Shown: positions 41,842-53,638 of the stretch, in pieces
How positions within the stretch are numbered: the first letter of the stretch is position 1
Layout of the letters: every line of letters begins with the position of its first letter
DNA from: Podarcis raffonei
Lineage: Eukaryota > Chordata > Lepidosauria > Squamata > Lacertidae
NCBI RefSeq assembly: GCF_027172205.1
Contig: NC_070614.1
Location: 41,903,001-41,967,000 of the forward strand
Length of the DNA stretch: 64,000 nt
Direction: 5' to 3'
Notes under the pieces: model-generated
The model's input: the letters and a program-made list of their open reading frames with translations, nothing else
Told to the model about the DNA's origin: nothing
The model's database searches: none
Made by a program: the position numbers and the translations under genes

Positions 41842-42083
41842 CAGTGGTACCTCAGGTTAAGTACTTAATTCGTTCTGGAGGTCCGTACTTAACCTGAAAC
41901 TGTTCTTAACCTGAAGCACCACTTTAGCTAATGGGGCCTCCTGCTGCTGCCGCGCCATTGGAGCACGATTTCTGTTCTCATCCTGAAGCAAAGTTCTTAA
42001 CTTGAAGCACTATTTCTGGGTTAGCGGAGTCTGTAACCTGAAGCGTATGTAACCTGAAGCATATGTAACCCGAGGTACCACTG
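41842..42083 (+). mobile_element. mariner-like MITE, copy 5
   Basis: CAGTGGTACCTCAGGTTAAG to CCGAGGTACCACTG between TA pairs (41840-41841 and 42084-42085). Confidence 0.92.
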
Positions 42084-42810
42084 TACTAAGGGAATGTGAG
42101 CATAAAAATGCACATATTTGTGAAAATTATATACAGAAATGTATTGTATTCGGGGGGTACTGCTTGGAAAAATGTGTATATTGAGGAAATATGTACTAAA
42201 ATGCTGATTAACTGGAAATAATAATAATAAACTGGAGCAGGATTTAAGACTGGAAGAATGAGAACCTGGGAGAAATTTATATGAACAGATTTGTCCATCC
42301 CTATTTGCGCCTTGGCACTAATTTTAATAGCTAGATAAAGAAAGTGTTGCCTCCCTCCTTTCCTTACACTCCCTTCCTAGCCTAATCTGTCTTTTGTCCT
42401 TTTGAGCTGACAGGAATAAAAAACCAAAAAAATAAAAATCTCAGTACTGGAATGTTCATAACTTTCCATAGCATTTCAGCAGCTGAGTCAACGGACTATA
42501 GTGACCTCATTGGTACCAGCTGAACCCAGATGTGGAGCATATTTGCAAACAAATACATGCTCTTTGGGTGGCATATTATAATCTGATATTCCATATGCTT
42601 TAATTTGATACAATAGTTTCTCTACAATTATCACATTTCCGAGGTCAATTGCTTAAAAATTGCTTTAACTTTGAAAGGAGGATATATTGGTAGCTACACC
42701 TCTCACATAGGTGGCCCACTGCTGCTCTCTAGTGTTCACTATGTGGCATCATACTCCTCTTCTGTTCTCATAGGTAACAAGCAATAAGCTTAGTAAACAT
42801 CATATGGCAT
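42084..42810. other. gene-free stretch
   Basis: No exon, RNA gene or classifiable repeat seen apart from short A-rich runs. Confidence 0.45.
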
Positions 42811-43154
42811 ACACCAGATGGGGCATATGAAGGGGGGCGGAGGGGGCGGATTGCCTGGGCACCACTCTGGGGTGTGTGACAAGATGGGCCGCTGCCCCCC
42901 CCAGCTGTAGAGTAGCCGAGGGCGCACGCACAGTTAATATGGGTGCCGCTCGAGTTGCGTCCGTATGGGCTGCCATGCATGCGCAGTCCGTACGGGGTGC
43001 TGCTCACACAGTAGCCTTACGGGCTGCCGCTCACACGGCGACCGTATGGGCTGCAGCACGTGTGTAGTCTGTACGGACATTGCGTGTGCACCGCCAGGCA
43101 GTTTGCCCCGCCCCTCGGTGCCCCCGGGTGCCGGACGGGGTTCCTCCGCCACTG
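42811..43154. mobile_element. GC-rich DNA transposon (CAGTGGCG family), copy 2
   Basis: Its right end GTTCCTCCGCCACTG is the inverted form of the left end at 9462. The interior is CpG-rich with repeated GTACGG/CCGTATGGGCTGC units. The left end is degenerate (GGGGGGCGGAGGGG). The open frames are compositional. Confidence 0.6.
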
Positions 43155-43158
43155 ACAC

Positions 43159-43426
43159 CAGGCATGTCCCAAGTCCGTTTCGAGGGCCTAGTCACGATGA
43201 ATTAATCCAGCCCCTGTGGCAGTATATGTCCTGGGGTAAAATCCTTTAAAAAGCTCACCAATTAATCAAAAAATTTAAAAGCTCACGAATTAATCCGGCC
43301 CCTGTGGTAATATATGTCCTGGGGTAAAATCCTTTAAAAAGCTCACCAACTTTGGGGTAAAAACTTCAATCCTCAAAAAAGCTTCATCAAATCTGGCCCT
43401 CTTTGAAATAAGTTTGGGCACCCCTG
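43159..43426. mobile_element. hAT-like element with internal duplication
   Basis: CAGGCATGTCCCAAGTCCG at left and GTTTGGGCACCCCTG at right are plausible inverted termini. A segment of ~80 bases (CCCCTGTGGYARTATATGTCC onward, through AAAGCTCACCAA) occurs twice in tandem. Confidence 0.55.
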
Positions 43427-44280
43427 GCATACACAGATCAAGTATCTACACTACTGTGAAGGGGGGTGACAAATGTACTGAAAAAAGTGGTTTTAAGGAG
43501 GAGGCTGCTGATTGGCAACCACTTGCAGAATTGTTAAATCATGTGCTACATGCTAAATCATGTGCTATCCATGCTTTCACAGAGAAGACAGTGGTTTTTA
43601 ACATGGAGAATGCATACCTTGCAAATGTCCTGGAAAAACCGGGGCATCCTGTTTTTTTTATCACGAGAGAATGGCGGCCATTTTGGTTACCATGATCTCA
43701 CAAGATTTTGTAGCACGATTTCCACCAATCTTGTGTGGCTCCTCAAAATGCACATTTTTTGGGAGCCATGGGTGAAAAAAGGGCAGCAACTGTGGCATGG
43801 AAATGTGAGAGATTGCAGCAATCAAAATGGCCATCGTGCTTCTGCGATTAAAAAATGGGAAGATGGTGTCTGGGAAAATGGCACCCCAGATTTTGGCTTC
43901 CAAGTGCTGGAGGGCTGTGAAGTTGCCAATCACTTTTAGTACTGCTAAATCAAGTGCCGGTGAGTACTATACACATTTCCACTTTCTCATTTTTGATGGC
44001 TGACACCTACCGCTTTTCAATTGGTTACATATTTGTTGTGCCATTTAAAAGGAAGTTCTGTTCTGCAGAATAATTGTGTGTACATAGGTAATAAACAAAT
44101 AAGGAAGTTTGCACTAAAAATTAAATTGATTTGCATGCAAACGCAAATTATTAACGACACAGAACTGCATACCTAAACTGCTCATAGTGCTGTTATAGAA
44201 GTTGTTTGCTTTCAGTAAATCTAAGAAAGGAACAAATGAGACTGTCAACATGCAAAAACATTAGTAAAAATTACATAACA
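43427..44280. other. gene-free stretch
   Basis: No exon is recognised. Contains ATGGCGGCCATTTTGG-like and AAAATGGCC-type motifs seen in many repeats, but no boundaries. Confidence 0.4.
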
Positions 44281-44283
44281 TAA

Positions 44284-45008
44284 ATTCAACGGTAAAAGGT
44301 AAAAAGGTAAAGGACCCCTGGACAGTTAAGTCCAGTCAAAAGCGGCTATGGGGTTGTGGCGCTCATCTTGCTTTCAGGCCGAGGGAGCCAGTGTTTGTCC
44401 ACAGATAGCTTTCCGGGTCATGTGGCCAGTATGACTAAACTGCTTCTGGTGCAACTGGACACTGTGTTGGAAGCCAGAGTGCATGGAAACGCTGTTTACC
44501 TTCCCGCCGTAGCAGTACCTATTTATCTACTTGCACTGGTGTGCTTTCAAACTGCTAGGTTGTCAGGAACTGGGACGGAGCAACTGGAACTCTCTCCATC
44601 AGGGAGATTCAAACTGCCAACCTTCTGATCAGCAAGCCCAAGAGGCTCAGTGGTTTAGACCACAGTGCAGGAACACACCCACCCTAAAATGAACTGTATT
44701 AAATGTATTTTCTAATTGCAGTGCTCATCTCGCTTTATTGGCCGAGGGAGCCAGCATACAGCTTTCAGGTCACATGGCCAGCATGACTAAGCCACTTCTG
44801 GTGAACCAGAGCTGCACATGGAAATGCCGTTTACCTTCCTGCCAGAGGTATTTATCTACTTGCACTTCGATGTGCTTTCGACTGCTAGGTTGGCAGGAGC
44901 AGGGACTGAGCAACAGGAGCTCACCCCATCGCAGGGATTCGAACCGCCGACCTTCTGATCGGCAAACCCTAGACTCCGTGGTTTAACCCACAACTCCACC
45001 CACGTCCC
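44284..45008 (-). mobile_element. two adjacent antisense SINE copies
   Basis: 44284-44690 is a near-full-length reverse-oriented SINE starting with AGGTAAAAAGGTAAAGG. 44717-45008 is a second copy that lacks the tail side and starts at GTGCTCATCTCGCTTTATTGG. Both contain the conserved core (GTGGCCAGYATGACTAA, TTATCTACTTGCACT). Confidence 0.75.
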
Positions 45009-45379
45009 AAAAAGTGAGAAGTATAGACCTACAAATAAAAAGAACATATATATGCACATAATGGCAGCCAGTGGCATTCTGCAATACAGCAATGACCAAA
45101 CATTTGCCAGCACATTTCAAAACTACATTTGGTTGATGGACATTTGAGACACACTGAGGAAGTATTTCAGTTGTACTGTTGCACAGCTGCAGTTCCCACC
45201 AGTGTTTGTGTGTGTGTATATCTCCATTCCAGGACCAGACCACCCAAGAAGCAGCTGCCTCAGGTGGCAGAATGCCAAGAGGTGGCACCACTGCAGGTGC
45301 CCTGTTGCCCCAGCCCTGGTGGAAATTGGTAGCGGTAGCAGTGGCAGCTTCCGCTTCTTCACAGGTGCTGCTTCATAAT

Positions 45380-46860
45380 ATTTATATTTCATTAAGGTGA
45401 TTTCAGTTAAAAGAAATAAAGTAATTGGGGGGGGGAGAGAAGGAAAAGTGAGAGGAAGAAAAACAACAACAAAGATACATATACAAATGAAAATATACCC
45501 CCCCAAAAAAGAGCAATAAACGATATTCCCATGTATTATTGTATTATTTGGTATAGTGTTATTGTCCTAGTGCTTATGTAAATGCTAATAGCCTACTACA
45601 TTTTGTATAATTGTATCATTGTATCATTGTATCATTCCAAATGTCATCGTATTTATCCATACAGAGTCTGTGCCTGTAAGCAGTCAGTTCATAAATCACC
45701 AGTGATGTCATATTGTCAGTTCATCGATAGAAGGGTATCAGATCTTTATTTTTCAAATTCCTCAATATTCCTCCTCTTGGCCACCATCAGGGCACGGAAA
45801 ATCTATTTCCATTGTCCCATTGATCGTTGCCATACTGCAGGTATATAGTTCAATAAAATATTCTCCACTGAACGATTTAACTTTTTCTGCACAGTCATAG
45901 TTACACAGTCCAGCACTTTCTTCCAAAACTTGTTAAGTAAATAATACTGTACAAACATGTGTTTCAGAGAGGCATTGTCCTTGCCACATCTCCAACACGG
46001 AGCTATCTTAGCTAACCCTTTTTTTATACAACCGTAAAGGGGTCCAATAAACTCTAGATATTATTTTATGTTGTATTAGTCTTAATTTTAAATCTAATGA
46101 CACCTTAGGTATTGAAGCTAGTACATTTTCCCACTCTTGGTAATAATGGAAGTTCCAATTCTTTATTCCAATCATCTTTTACAGTCTGCATATCAAACTT
46201 GTGTATTGCTATCTATAAAAAGTAATTGCTGGCTTTTTATTTTTGAATGAGCTGTCCAATTGCTCCAAGATCTCAGGTATCTTGGAAGCTGAAAGTGCTG
46301 ACGGCCCAAACACACATGTTAGGAGATGTTGTAATTTAAGATATTGTCATTGGGCTACATCTGATACATGATATTTTTGTCTTAAAATAGCAAAAGTATA
46401 AAATTCATCTTCCCCATCTATCAGTTGGTCCAATGTCAATACACCTGCTTCCATCCAATTTTTACCATATCACCATATGTTTCACAATTCGTAGTGTGGG
46501 GTTTCCCCACAGAGTAAGTTTAGAATGTGAAAATGGATAAAAATTGTTTTTATTAGCCAATATATTCCATATTCTTTTAAGTTAAGGTTACCAGACGTCC
46601 TCGATTCCCGGGGACAGTCCCTGGATTTACAAATCAGTCCCCATACGAAATCCATTGACAATGAAAAGTGTCCCTGGATTCACTGAAAAAAATCTGGTAA
46701 CCTTATTCTAAGTGATTTGTTTCCAGAGTCACCTGAGATTTCAGATATTTTGATCCTAATATTGTCCAACCAGCCCAAGGTGCTATGTACATATATTCTA
46801 GGGTTGCTCACATTGGAAAATTAGGGCCAACAGTGGGATTCAAATATTTAGAATACTTAG
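45380..46860 (-). mobile_element. antisense L1 ORF2 3' half interrupted by a small DNA element
   Basis: The minus strand resembles the L1 ORF2 end (Cys/Trp-rich segment near 45975-46005, complement of CCACATCTCCAACACGGAGC). It continues on both sides of the MITE at 46585-46712. Many frameshifts. Confidence 0.55.
46585..46712. mobile_element. small inverted-repeat element (GGTTACCAGA family)
   Basis: AAGGTTACCAGACGTCC at left pairs with AATCTGGTAACCTT at right. The interior has GTCCCTGG and TGTCCCTGGATT direct motifs. ~128 bp, noncoding. Confidence 0.75.
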
Positions 46861-46994
46861 AATCTCGCGATGTTGTCTAAAGGCGTGAGCCAGGGGCTCT
46901 AAACAAATATTAAAAAGCAAAGGTGAGTCTGGTTCCTTGATCCAACGGCTGCCAACCACAGAATGCAAACACAGCATGCATATATATATATGGG

Positions 46995-47560
46995 TCTGGT
47001 GACTTCTGTTTCAGTGTATCTGAAGAATGTGCATGCACACGAAAGCTCATACCAATAACTAACTTAGTTGGTCTTTAAGGTGCTACTGGAAGGATTTTTA
47101 TTTTTTTATTTTATTTTATTTTATTTATTTTGTTTCGACTACGGCGGACCGACAGAGCTACCTGTCGCAAATTCCTCGCGGCACTTTTTAGCGAAACGCT
47201 CAGAGTCCCAGGTTTCTTTTCAGTGCAGTCTTTTTAATGTGAGCTATATACAAGTATTTACAAAAACAGTCCATACAGAGTACCTGCTCCTTAAGGCAAA
47301 CGAATACTCTCCACCACAGCACCACCACACCATAGCACAACCACCACAGTTACTGTTGAACAGGCTTTCCTTTTTAAAACAGGTGATAGCCAATCACATT
47401 AATCACACTCCTGCTGAGTCACTCTGACCCAGCACTTCACAGAGTATTGCATCATCCTGTTGAAGACTGCAGACTTACTCAGTATCCTGCGAATCCCAAC
47501 ACTACCTACCTGTAACTACAGCTATTATGTATCTTCTTAAGGTGCATAGTGATAAGGCAC
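46995..47560 (+). repeat. interspersed repeat hosting the solo LTR
   Basis: The sequence TGACTTCTGTTTCAGTGTAT with GAAGAATGTGCATGCACACG, then TTAGTTGGTCT, matches 53639-54170. In both places another element has inserted at a different point, so each serves as the empty site for the other. The family is not named. Confidence 0.75.
47163..47501. mobile_element. solo LTR (TG...CA) with 5-bp TSD CTACC
   Basis: 339 bases starting TGTCGCAAATTCC and ending CGAATCCCAACA, flanked by CTACC at 47158-47162 and 47502-47506. The uninterrupted host repeat at ~54146-54165 reads AGCTACCTACCTGTAAC, which confirms the insertion boundaries. There is no internal retroviral sequence, as expected after LTR-LTR recombination. 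Confidence 0.85.
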
Positions 47561-47584
47561 ATAGCAACAGCCTTTCTTAGCAAG

Positions 47585-47730
47585 GGAGACTCCCAACAGA
47601 ATATTAAAACCACGATAAAACATCAAACGTTAAAAACTTCCCTAAACAGGGCTGCCTTCAGATGTCTTCTAAAAGTCAGATAGTTGTTTATTTCCTTGAC
47701 ATCTAATGGGAGGGCATTCCACAAAGGCAA
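47585..47730 (-). mobile_element. L2 LINE tail fragment
   Basis: ACTTCCCTAAACAGGGCTGC and the CAGATGTCTTCTAAAAGTCAG block, as in 4355-4790, cut short after GGGAGGGCATTCCACA. Confidence 0.7.
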
Positions 47731-47944
47731 ACCAATAATCCCCCTCCCACCAAAAAACATTTTAAAATCTATTGAATGTTAAGCAGCCAACATGTTGTTG
47801 AAATAGGACTGATACAAAGCCCTAATATTATGCAACTGAAATAAATTTATGGGTCTAAAATATTCCTACATGGTAGCTAGAAAACTTCATTTGCTGTAGA
47901 ATGTGGCTGCCCGAGTCCTAATGAAGTGAGTCAATTGGATTCTA

Positions 47945-48400
47945 GGACACCATCAGCAATCTGATATTGGCAATTTTTTGGGAAAAATAATATTAGCATA
48001 TTTAAATACTATGGTGGGGAAAGAGCTAAAATTTTCAGAAGATAACATAATCTTAAACTATATACCTAATATGTGGGGCTTGACAATCGGTCAGCATAAA
48101 TGGATTCTCCATGCTCTCACATCTGCAAAAAGACTGATATATTGGAAGGACAAAAATATGCCTCCCTTTGATCAATTGATAGATGACATGAGAACTCTTG
48201 AAACCCATGAAGGGATCGTCCTCAGACAAAGATTATGCATGGAGAAATTGAATGATATTTGGAATGTATTTGTCAAAACCATGGTGACACATGGGTTAAC
48301 ACAGACTTTAGGAAAACAAAAAGTTTATCCATCTACATATATACTATATAGTTTTGTAGCTTTAATTATCTTTTATGGTTATTTTGTTTAAAAAATAAAA
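47945..48400 (+). mobile_element. L1 ORF2 C-terminal fragment
   Basis: An open frame (47978-48388) reads as an L1 ORF2 end: SEDNIILNYIPNMWGLTI, HALTSAKRLIYWKDKNMPPF, then a MEKLNDIWNVF-like segment. It is followed by an A-rich tail. It is a transposon remnant, not a host gene. Confidence 0.65.
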
Positions 48401-49107
48401 TTAAAACATAGTTGGTCAAGCGGGCATACACAGAACTGTAAATACCCAATATTTGACATCCAGTATCTGATATCAGATGGTAGTTAGCCTCCTGCAAATA
48501 TTAACCTTGCAGAGGTAAATTTTTTACTTTGGTATTTTTATACTCCATATTTGATACTTTTGGCCCAAATCCAGTGAGGATTATAAACTGATTTTGGGCA
48601 ATAGCTATTTCAGAGTGCAGGCAGAGGGACCAGAAGACTGAAAGTTCCCCAGTCTCTAAGAAAAAAGTGACAATAACAAAAAAGCACCCCATTTCTCCCC
48701 CTTGATGCAGAGGAAACTCTGGGATCTGAGCTAACAATGCAGAACTGCCCAAATATGGGGCTAGTCCTATGGATGAGGGCAAAACAATATTTTCCTCCTA
48801 GAAAAAGCAAACAGAATACATATTTATTTGATTCATTTATAATCCATTTGCATTTGACTTCCGCCCCCTTCTTACTTTACTTGGGTCCTCAGTTTTACAT
48901 AGTTAACTGTCCCTTCTAACACATCCATGTATTCAATAACCTAATTCCATTATATTTTACTATTTTTTTCCTTACAAGAGTTATTCTAAACCGGTCAACA
49001 TTTTTAATTCTCTATGATAATTTTTCAAATATTCTTTGAATATATTCCAGTCATTTTTAAATTGTTAACAATCTCTCAACTTGACCTGACCCAGGGCAGG
49101 GAGTACT
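48401..49107. other. gene-free stretch
   Basis: No exon or classifiable repeat seen. Confidence 0.45.
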
Positions 49108-49430
49108 CAGGGCCGGTTTTGGGTTTGATGAGGTCCTAAGCTACTGAAGGTAATGGGGCCCTCTATATGTCCAGCTGTCCTTTGTCAACAACAAATTGTC
49201 ACTGTTTTTTGTGTTGAATGTATGCTATATGGTAATTTATGGACATAATAGGTATGTAAAGCCATTTGCACATAACAAAATATTTATTTTATCAAAGTAA
49301 TTGTTGAACTGAAATACAATTAAGAAGAAGTATATCAATAGTGAAATACAATTAAGATGAAGTATATTAATAGTGAAATAATTATTAAGCTCTAACTTAA
49401 AATGATTTTTTATTCATAACAAACTTAAAA

Positions 49431-49632
49431 CAGTGGACCCTCCGGTTACGAACTTAATTTGTTCAGGGGGTCCGTTTGCACCCCGAAAATAATGTAAATA
49501 GAGGCATGCTTCTGCGCCCGCACACAGCTTGATTGAGTGCTTCTGAGCATGCACACACACCAAAACGTTTGCCGTGGCCGTAACCCGAAGATTCCATATC
49601 CAGAAGGGGATACATAAGTAGAGGTACGACTG
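49431..49632. mobile_element. diverged mariner-like MITE
   Basis: CAGTGGACCCTCCGGTTACG at left and GAGGTACGACTG at right, followed by TA. The interior differs from the main family (GTCCGTTTGCACCCCGAAAA). Confidence 0.65.
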
Positions 49633-49676
49633 TAATGCAAACACATGGGCATTTGGCAATAACAAAAGTTCCTTTA

Positions 49677-52640
49677 GAATCATAGAATCATAGAATCATA
49701 GAGTTGGAAGAGACCACAAGGGCCATCGAGTCCAACCCCCTGCCAAGCAGGAAACACCATCAGAGCACTCCTGACATATGGTTGTCAAGCCTCTGCTTAA
49801 AGACCTCCAAAGAAGGAGACTCCACCACACTCCTTGGCAGCAAATTCCACTGTCGAACAGCTCTTACTGTCAGGAAGTTCTTCCTAATGTTTAGGTGGAA
49901 TCTTCTTTCTTGTAGTTTGGAACCATTGCTCCGTGTCCGCTTCTCTGGAGCAGCAGAAAACAACCTTTCTCCCTCCTCTATGTGACATCCTTTTATATAT
50001 TTGAACATGGCTATCATATCACCCCTTAACCTCCTCTTCTCCAGGCTAAACATGCCCAGCTCCCTTAGCCGTTCCTCATAAGGCATCGTTTCCAGGCCTT
50101 TGACCATTTTGGTTGCCCTCCTCTGGACACGTTCCAGTTTGTCAGTGTCCTTCTTGAACTGTGGTGCCCAGAATTGGACACAGTACTCCAGGTGAGGTCT
50201 GACCAGAGCAGAATACAGTGGCACTATTACTTCCCTTGATCTAGATGCTATACTCCTATTGATGCAGCCCAGAATTGCATTGGCTTTTTTAGCTGCCGCG
50301 TCACACTGTTGGCTCATGTCAAGTTTGTGGTCAACCAAGACTCCTAGATCCTTTTCACATGTACTGCTCTCAAGCCAGGTGTCACCCATCTTGTATTTGT
50401 GCCTCTCATTTTTTTTGCCCAAGTGCAATACTTTACATTTCTCCCTGTTAAAATTCATCTTGTTTGTTTTGGCCCAGTTCTCTAATCTGTCAAGGTCGTT
50501 TTGAAGTGTGATCCTGTCCTCTGGGGTGTTAGCCACCCCTCCCAGTTTGGTGTCATCTGCAAATTTGATCAGGATGCCCTTGAGTTCATCATCCAAGTCA
50601 TTGATAAAGATGTTGAATAAGACCGGGCCCAAGACAGAACCCTGTAGCATCCCACTAGTCACTCTTCTCCAGGATGAAGATGAACCATTGATGAGCACCC
50701 TTTGGGTTCGGTCAGTCAGCCAGTTACAAATCCACTGAGTGGTAGCATAGTCAAGACCGCATTTTACCAGCTTTTTTACAAGAATATCATGGGGCACCTT
50801 GTCAAATGCCTTGCTGAAATCAAGGTAGGCTACATCCACTGCGTTCCCTTCATCTACCAGGCTTGTAATTCTGTCAAAAAACGAGATCAGGTTAGTCTGA
50901 CATGACTTATTTTTCAGAAATCCATGCTGATTATTGGTGATCACAGCATTCCTTTCTAGGTGCTCACAGACTGTTTGCTTAATGATCTGCTCCAGAATCT
51001 TCCCTGGTATTGATGTCAGACTGACTGGGCGGTAATTATTTGGGTCCTCTCTTTTCCCTTTTTGAAAATAGGGACAACATTTGCCCTCCTCCAGTCTGCC
51101 GGGACTTCGCCTGTTCTCCAGGAATTCTCAAAGATGACTGCCAGTGGTTCTGAGATCACATCTGCCAGTTCTTTTAATACTCTTGGATGCAGTTCATCTG
51201 GCCCTGGAGACTTGAATACATCTAAACTAGCCAAGTATTCTTGTACTATCTCCTTAGTTATTCTGGGCTGTGTTTCCTCTGCTGAATCATTTGCTCCAAA
51301 TTCTTCAGGTCGGGCATTGTTTTCTTTATCGGAGAAGACTGAGGCAAAGAAGGCATTGAGGAGTTCAGCCCTTTCTGTGTCCCCTGTTTGCATTTCACCA
51401 TCTTCTCCTCTGAGTGACCCCACTGTTTCTTTGTTCTTCCTTTTGCTACGAACATACCCATAAAAGCCTTTTTTGTTGCTTTTAACCTCTCTAGCAAGCC
51501 TGAGTTCATTCTGTGCTTTAGCTTTTCTGACTTTGTGTCTACACGTGCTGGCTATTTGTTTGAATTCCTCTTTGGTGGTTTCCCCCCCCCTTTTCCATTT
51601 TTTGTACACATCCTTTTTTAATCTTAACTCAGTTAAAAGTTCTTTAGATAGCCACCCTGGCTTCTTTAGGCACCTTCCATGTTTCCGTCTCATTGGTATT
51701 GCCTGAAGTTGTGCTTTTACTATCTCCCTCTTAACAAACTCCCAGCCATCATGAACTCCCTTTCCTTTTAGTATTACTGTCCATGGGATCTCACCCAGCA
51801 CTTCCCTAAGTTTTATGAAGTCAGCTTTCTTAAAGTCAAGAAATTGAGTCCTAGTATGCTTGGCTGCTCCTTTCCGCTGTATAGTAAACTTCAGAAGAGC
51901 ATGATCACTCGCGCCTAATGATCCTTCCACTTCTACCCCACTAACCAGGTCATCAACATTGGTTAGGACCAGATCTAAAATGGCTGTTCCTCTTGTTGCT
52001 TCTCCCACTTTCTGGACAATGAAGTTGTCTGCAAGGCCAGTGAGGAATTTGTTTGACCTTATGCTCTACTGACTGTAGAAGAATGGAGAACAAAATTGTT
52101 AGATTATGCTGAGTTGGATAAATTGACAGGAAAGATCAGATATTTAAGAGACCAAAAATTCATCGAGGACTGGGGGAAATTCGTGGAATATCTGGAATGT
52201 ATAAGTAATGGTCAGATAACGCTAAGGGGATTTAAAGAAGCACTGTGAAAAATTAAGGAATATTGGCTAAAGGGAATAAATAGAAAGATACAAAGAATGT
52301 CAATATAAAACTAAGAAATGCGTAACTTATATGATAGCTACGAATGATTTATGGAAAAACTGAAGGAAGTCTAGAATAAGAGTAAGATGTGAAACAATTG
52401 ATGTGAACTAATTTGTTTATTGTTTTTGATGTAAATTAATAAAAATTATTCCAAAAAAATGAAGTTGTCTGCAAGGCCAGTGAGGAATCTGTTTGACCTT
52501 ATGCTCTTGGCTGAGTTTGACATCCAACAAATATCTGGGTAATTGAAGTCCCCCATTACTACTATCTCCCTTCCTTTTGCATGCTTGGCCATCTGTTCCA
52601 GGAAGGCATCATCTATGCCCTCCGTTTGGCTTGTAAACAC
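49677..52640 (-). mobile_element. CR1 LINE, 5'-truncated, with reverse transcriptase
   Basis: The minus strand encodes CR1 protein in three open blocks. 52640-52446 is the end of the endonuclease ([17 protein letters not shown]). 52008-51016 is the linker and RT start (FKSPGPDELHPRVLKELADV). 50944-49760 is the RT palm and C-terminus ([34 protein letters not shown], catalytic FADDTKL, then [12 protein letters not shown]). The 3' end carries the CR1-type tail repeat AATCATAGAATCATAG at 49677-49700. A frame break near 50944-51016, the L1 insertion and the missing 5' part make it inactive, but the long open RT frame points to a young copy. Confidence 0.95.
52018..52507 (+). mobile_element. L1 tail inserted in CR1, with ~50-bp target-site duplication
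   Basis: A 50-base direct repeat (GAAGTTGTCTGCAAGGCCAG and flanking bases, one mismatch) lies at 52018-52067 and 52458-52507. The 390-base insert encodes the end of L1 ORF2 (VEEWRTKLLDYAELDKLTG). It ends TTAATAAAAATTATTCCAAAAAAA. CR1 coding sequence continues on both sides of the duplication. Confidence 0.9.
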
Positions 52641-53279
52641 AGTTTACAAAGACTTATAATCTAGTCTCTAGAAACTTGCTATAACATGAAATAATAATAG
52701 GTGTAAATATATATAATAATGAGCAAACCAGTGATATTTTAGGGAGCAGACTAGCAGGCGGGGGCCATTACTTACATCATAGGAGCCTACACAACACAAA
52801 ACACTGTTGCTGTATGTAGGTTTTATTTTATTGGTTTTTAATCTTATATTTTGGAAATGTACATCCAGTTGTTGTTTTTCCTTTAATTTTTTGGGGGGCC
52901 CCCCAAGAGAGTGGGGCCCTAAGCTATAGCTTGTTTAGCTTATACGTAAATCCTGCACTGGGAGTACCTGAAGAACATTGGTAGGTAAAGAAGGTGAAGT
53001 ACTCAGCTCTTCCCATTTTCATGTAAATATGACACATCATCAAACATCTGAATAACAAATGTGTTCAGCTTTACAGAAGTGATCTTCACAAAGGTAGCTT
53101 CCCAGAATTTGTGCCACATGGAGTCACCTGCCACAGATCCCTCAAATATGGCTGAGGGTTCTCAAAAGCATTCCAAGGCACACACACTATACATGAAAGA
53201 TTCAGGTAAGTCTTGTCGAGTGTCATCCTTGCAGCTCGTGAAATAAGGGTGCAACTTTGAGGATGTAGCACTGCACCTG

Positions 53280-53638
53280 GGAACTGTAGTGTGATGGCTT
53301 TTCAAGGCTCACAAACACATTAGTTGGAGAAATAGAAAGTAAGATTTATTACTGACAGCAACAGGCATGGCGGAGTATTCTCACAAAGGCTGGGTCCTGA
53401 GCTATGGAGCCCAGGGCTTTTATACCTTTTTCCTTAAGCATTACATATTCATATATTGTGCCAGAAATCAGCCGATTAGCCTGGACAGCACCCTTCCTTT
53501 GCCCATTAATGGTTACTTCTGCTTTTTCTTGCTAAAGCTCAGCATTTCTGTTACCTTTCCATATTAGGCATTTCCTAGACAATATGCTATAGGCAAGCAA
53601 AAAAACCTTTTGCAAAACATCCTGGGTTGACAAATCTG
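53280..53638. other. unclassified repeat-like sequence
   Basis: GGAACTGTAGTGTGATGGC with AAGTAAGATTTATTACTGAC and GGGCTTTTATACCTTTTTCC suggests an antisense LTR-type polyadenylation region. Ends not defined. Confidence 0.3.

Larger units (their letters stand above)
49108..52963. mobile_element. hAT-like element (CAGGGCCGG family) carrying nested insertions
   Basis: The left end (CAGGGCCGGTTTTGGGTTTG at 49110) matches 31513. A degenerate inverted right end (CGTAAATCCTGCACTG) lies at about 52948-52963, preceded by GGGGCCCTAAGCTA, the complement-like partner of the left subterminal sequence. Between them sit a mariner-like MITE, a CR1 LINE and an L1 tail. That the two ends belong to one element is inferred. 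Confidence 0.5.

Noticed and set aside
36962-43426. CRISPR-like or phage-like direct repeats
   Set aside because: The regularly spaced repeats are eukaryotic MITEs, SINEs and microsatellites, and the genes have introns and poly(A) signals.
47978-48391. 137-residue open frame as a host gene
   Set aside because: It reads as an L1 ORF2 C-terminal fragment followed by an A-rich tail.
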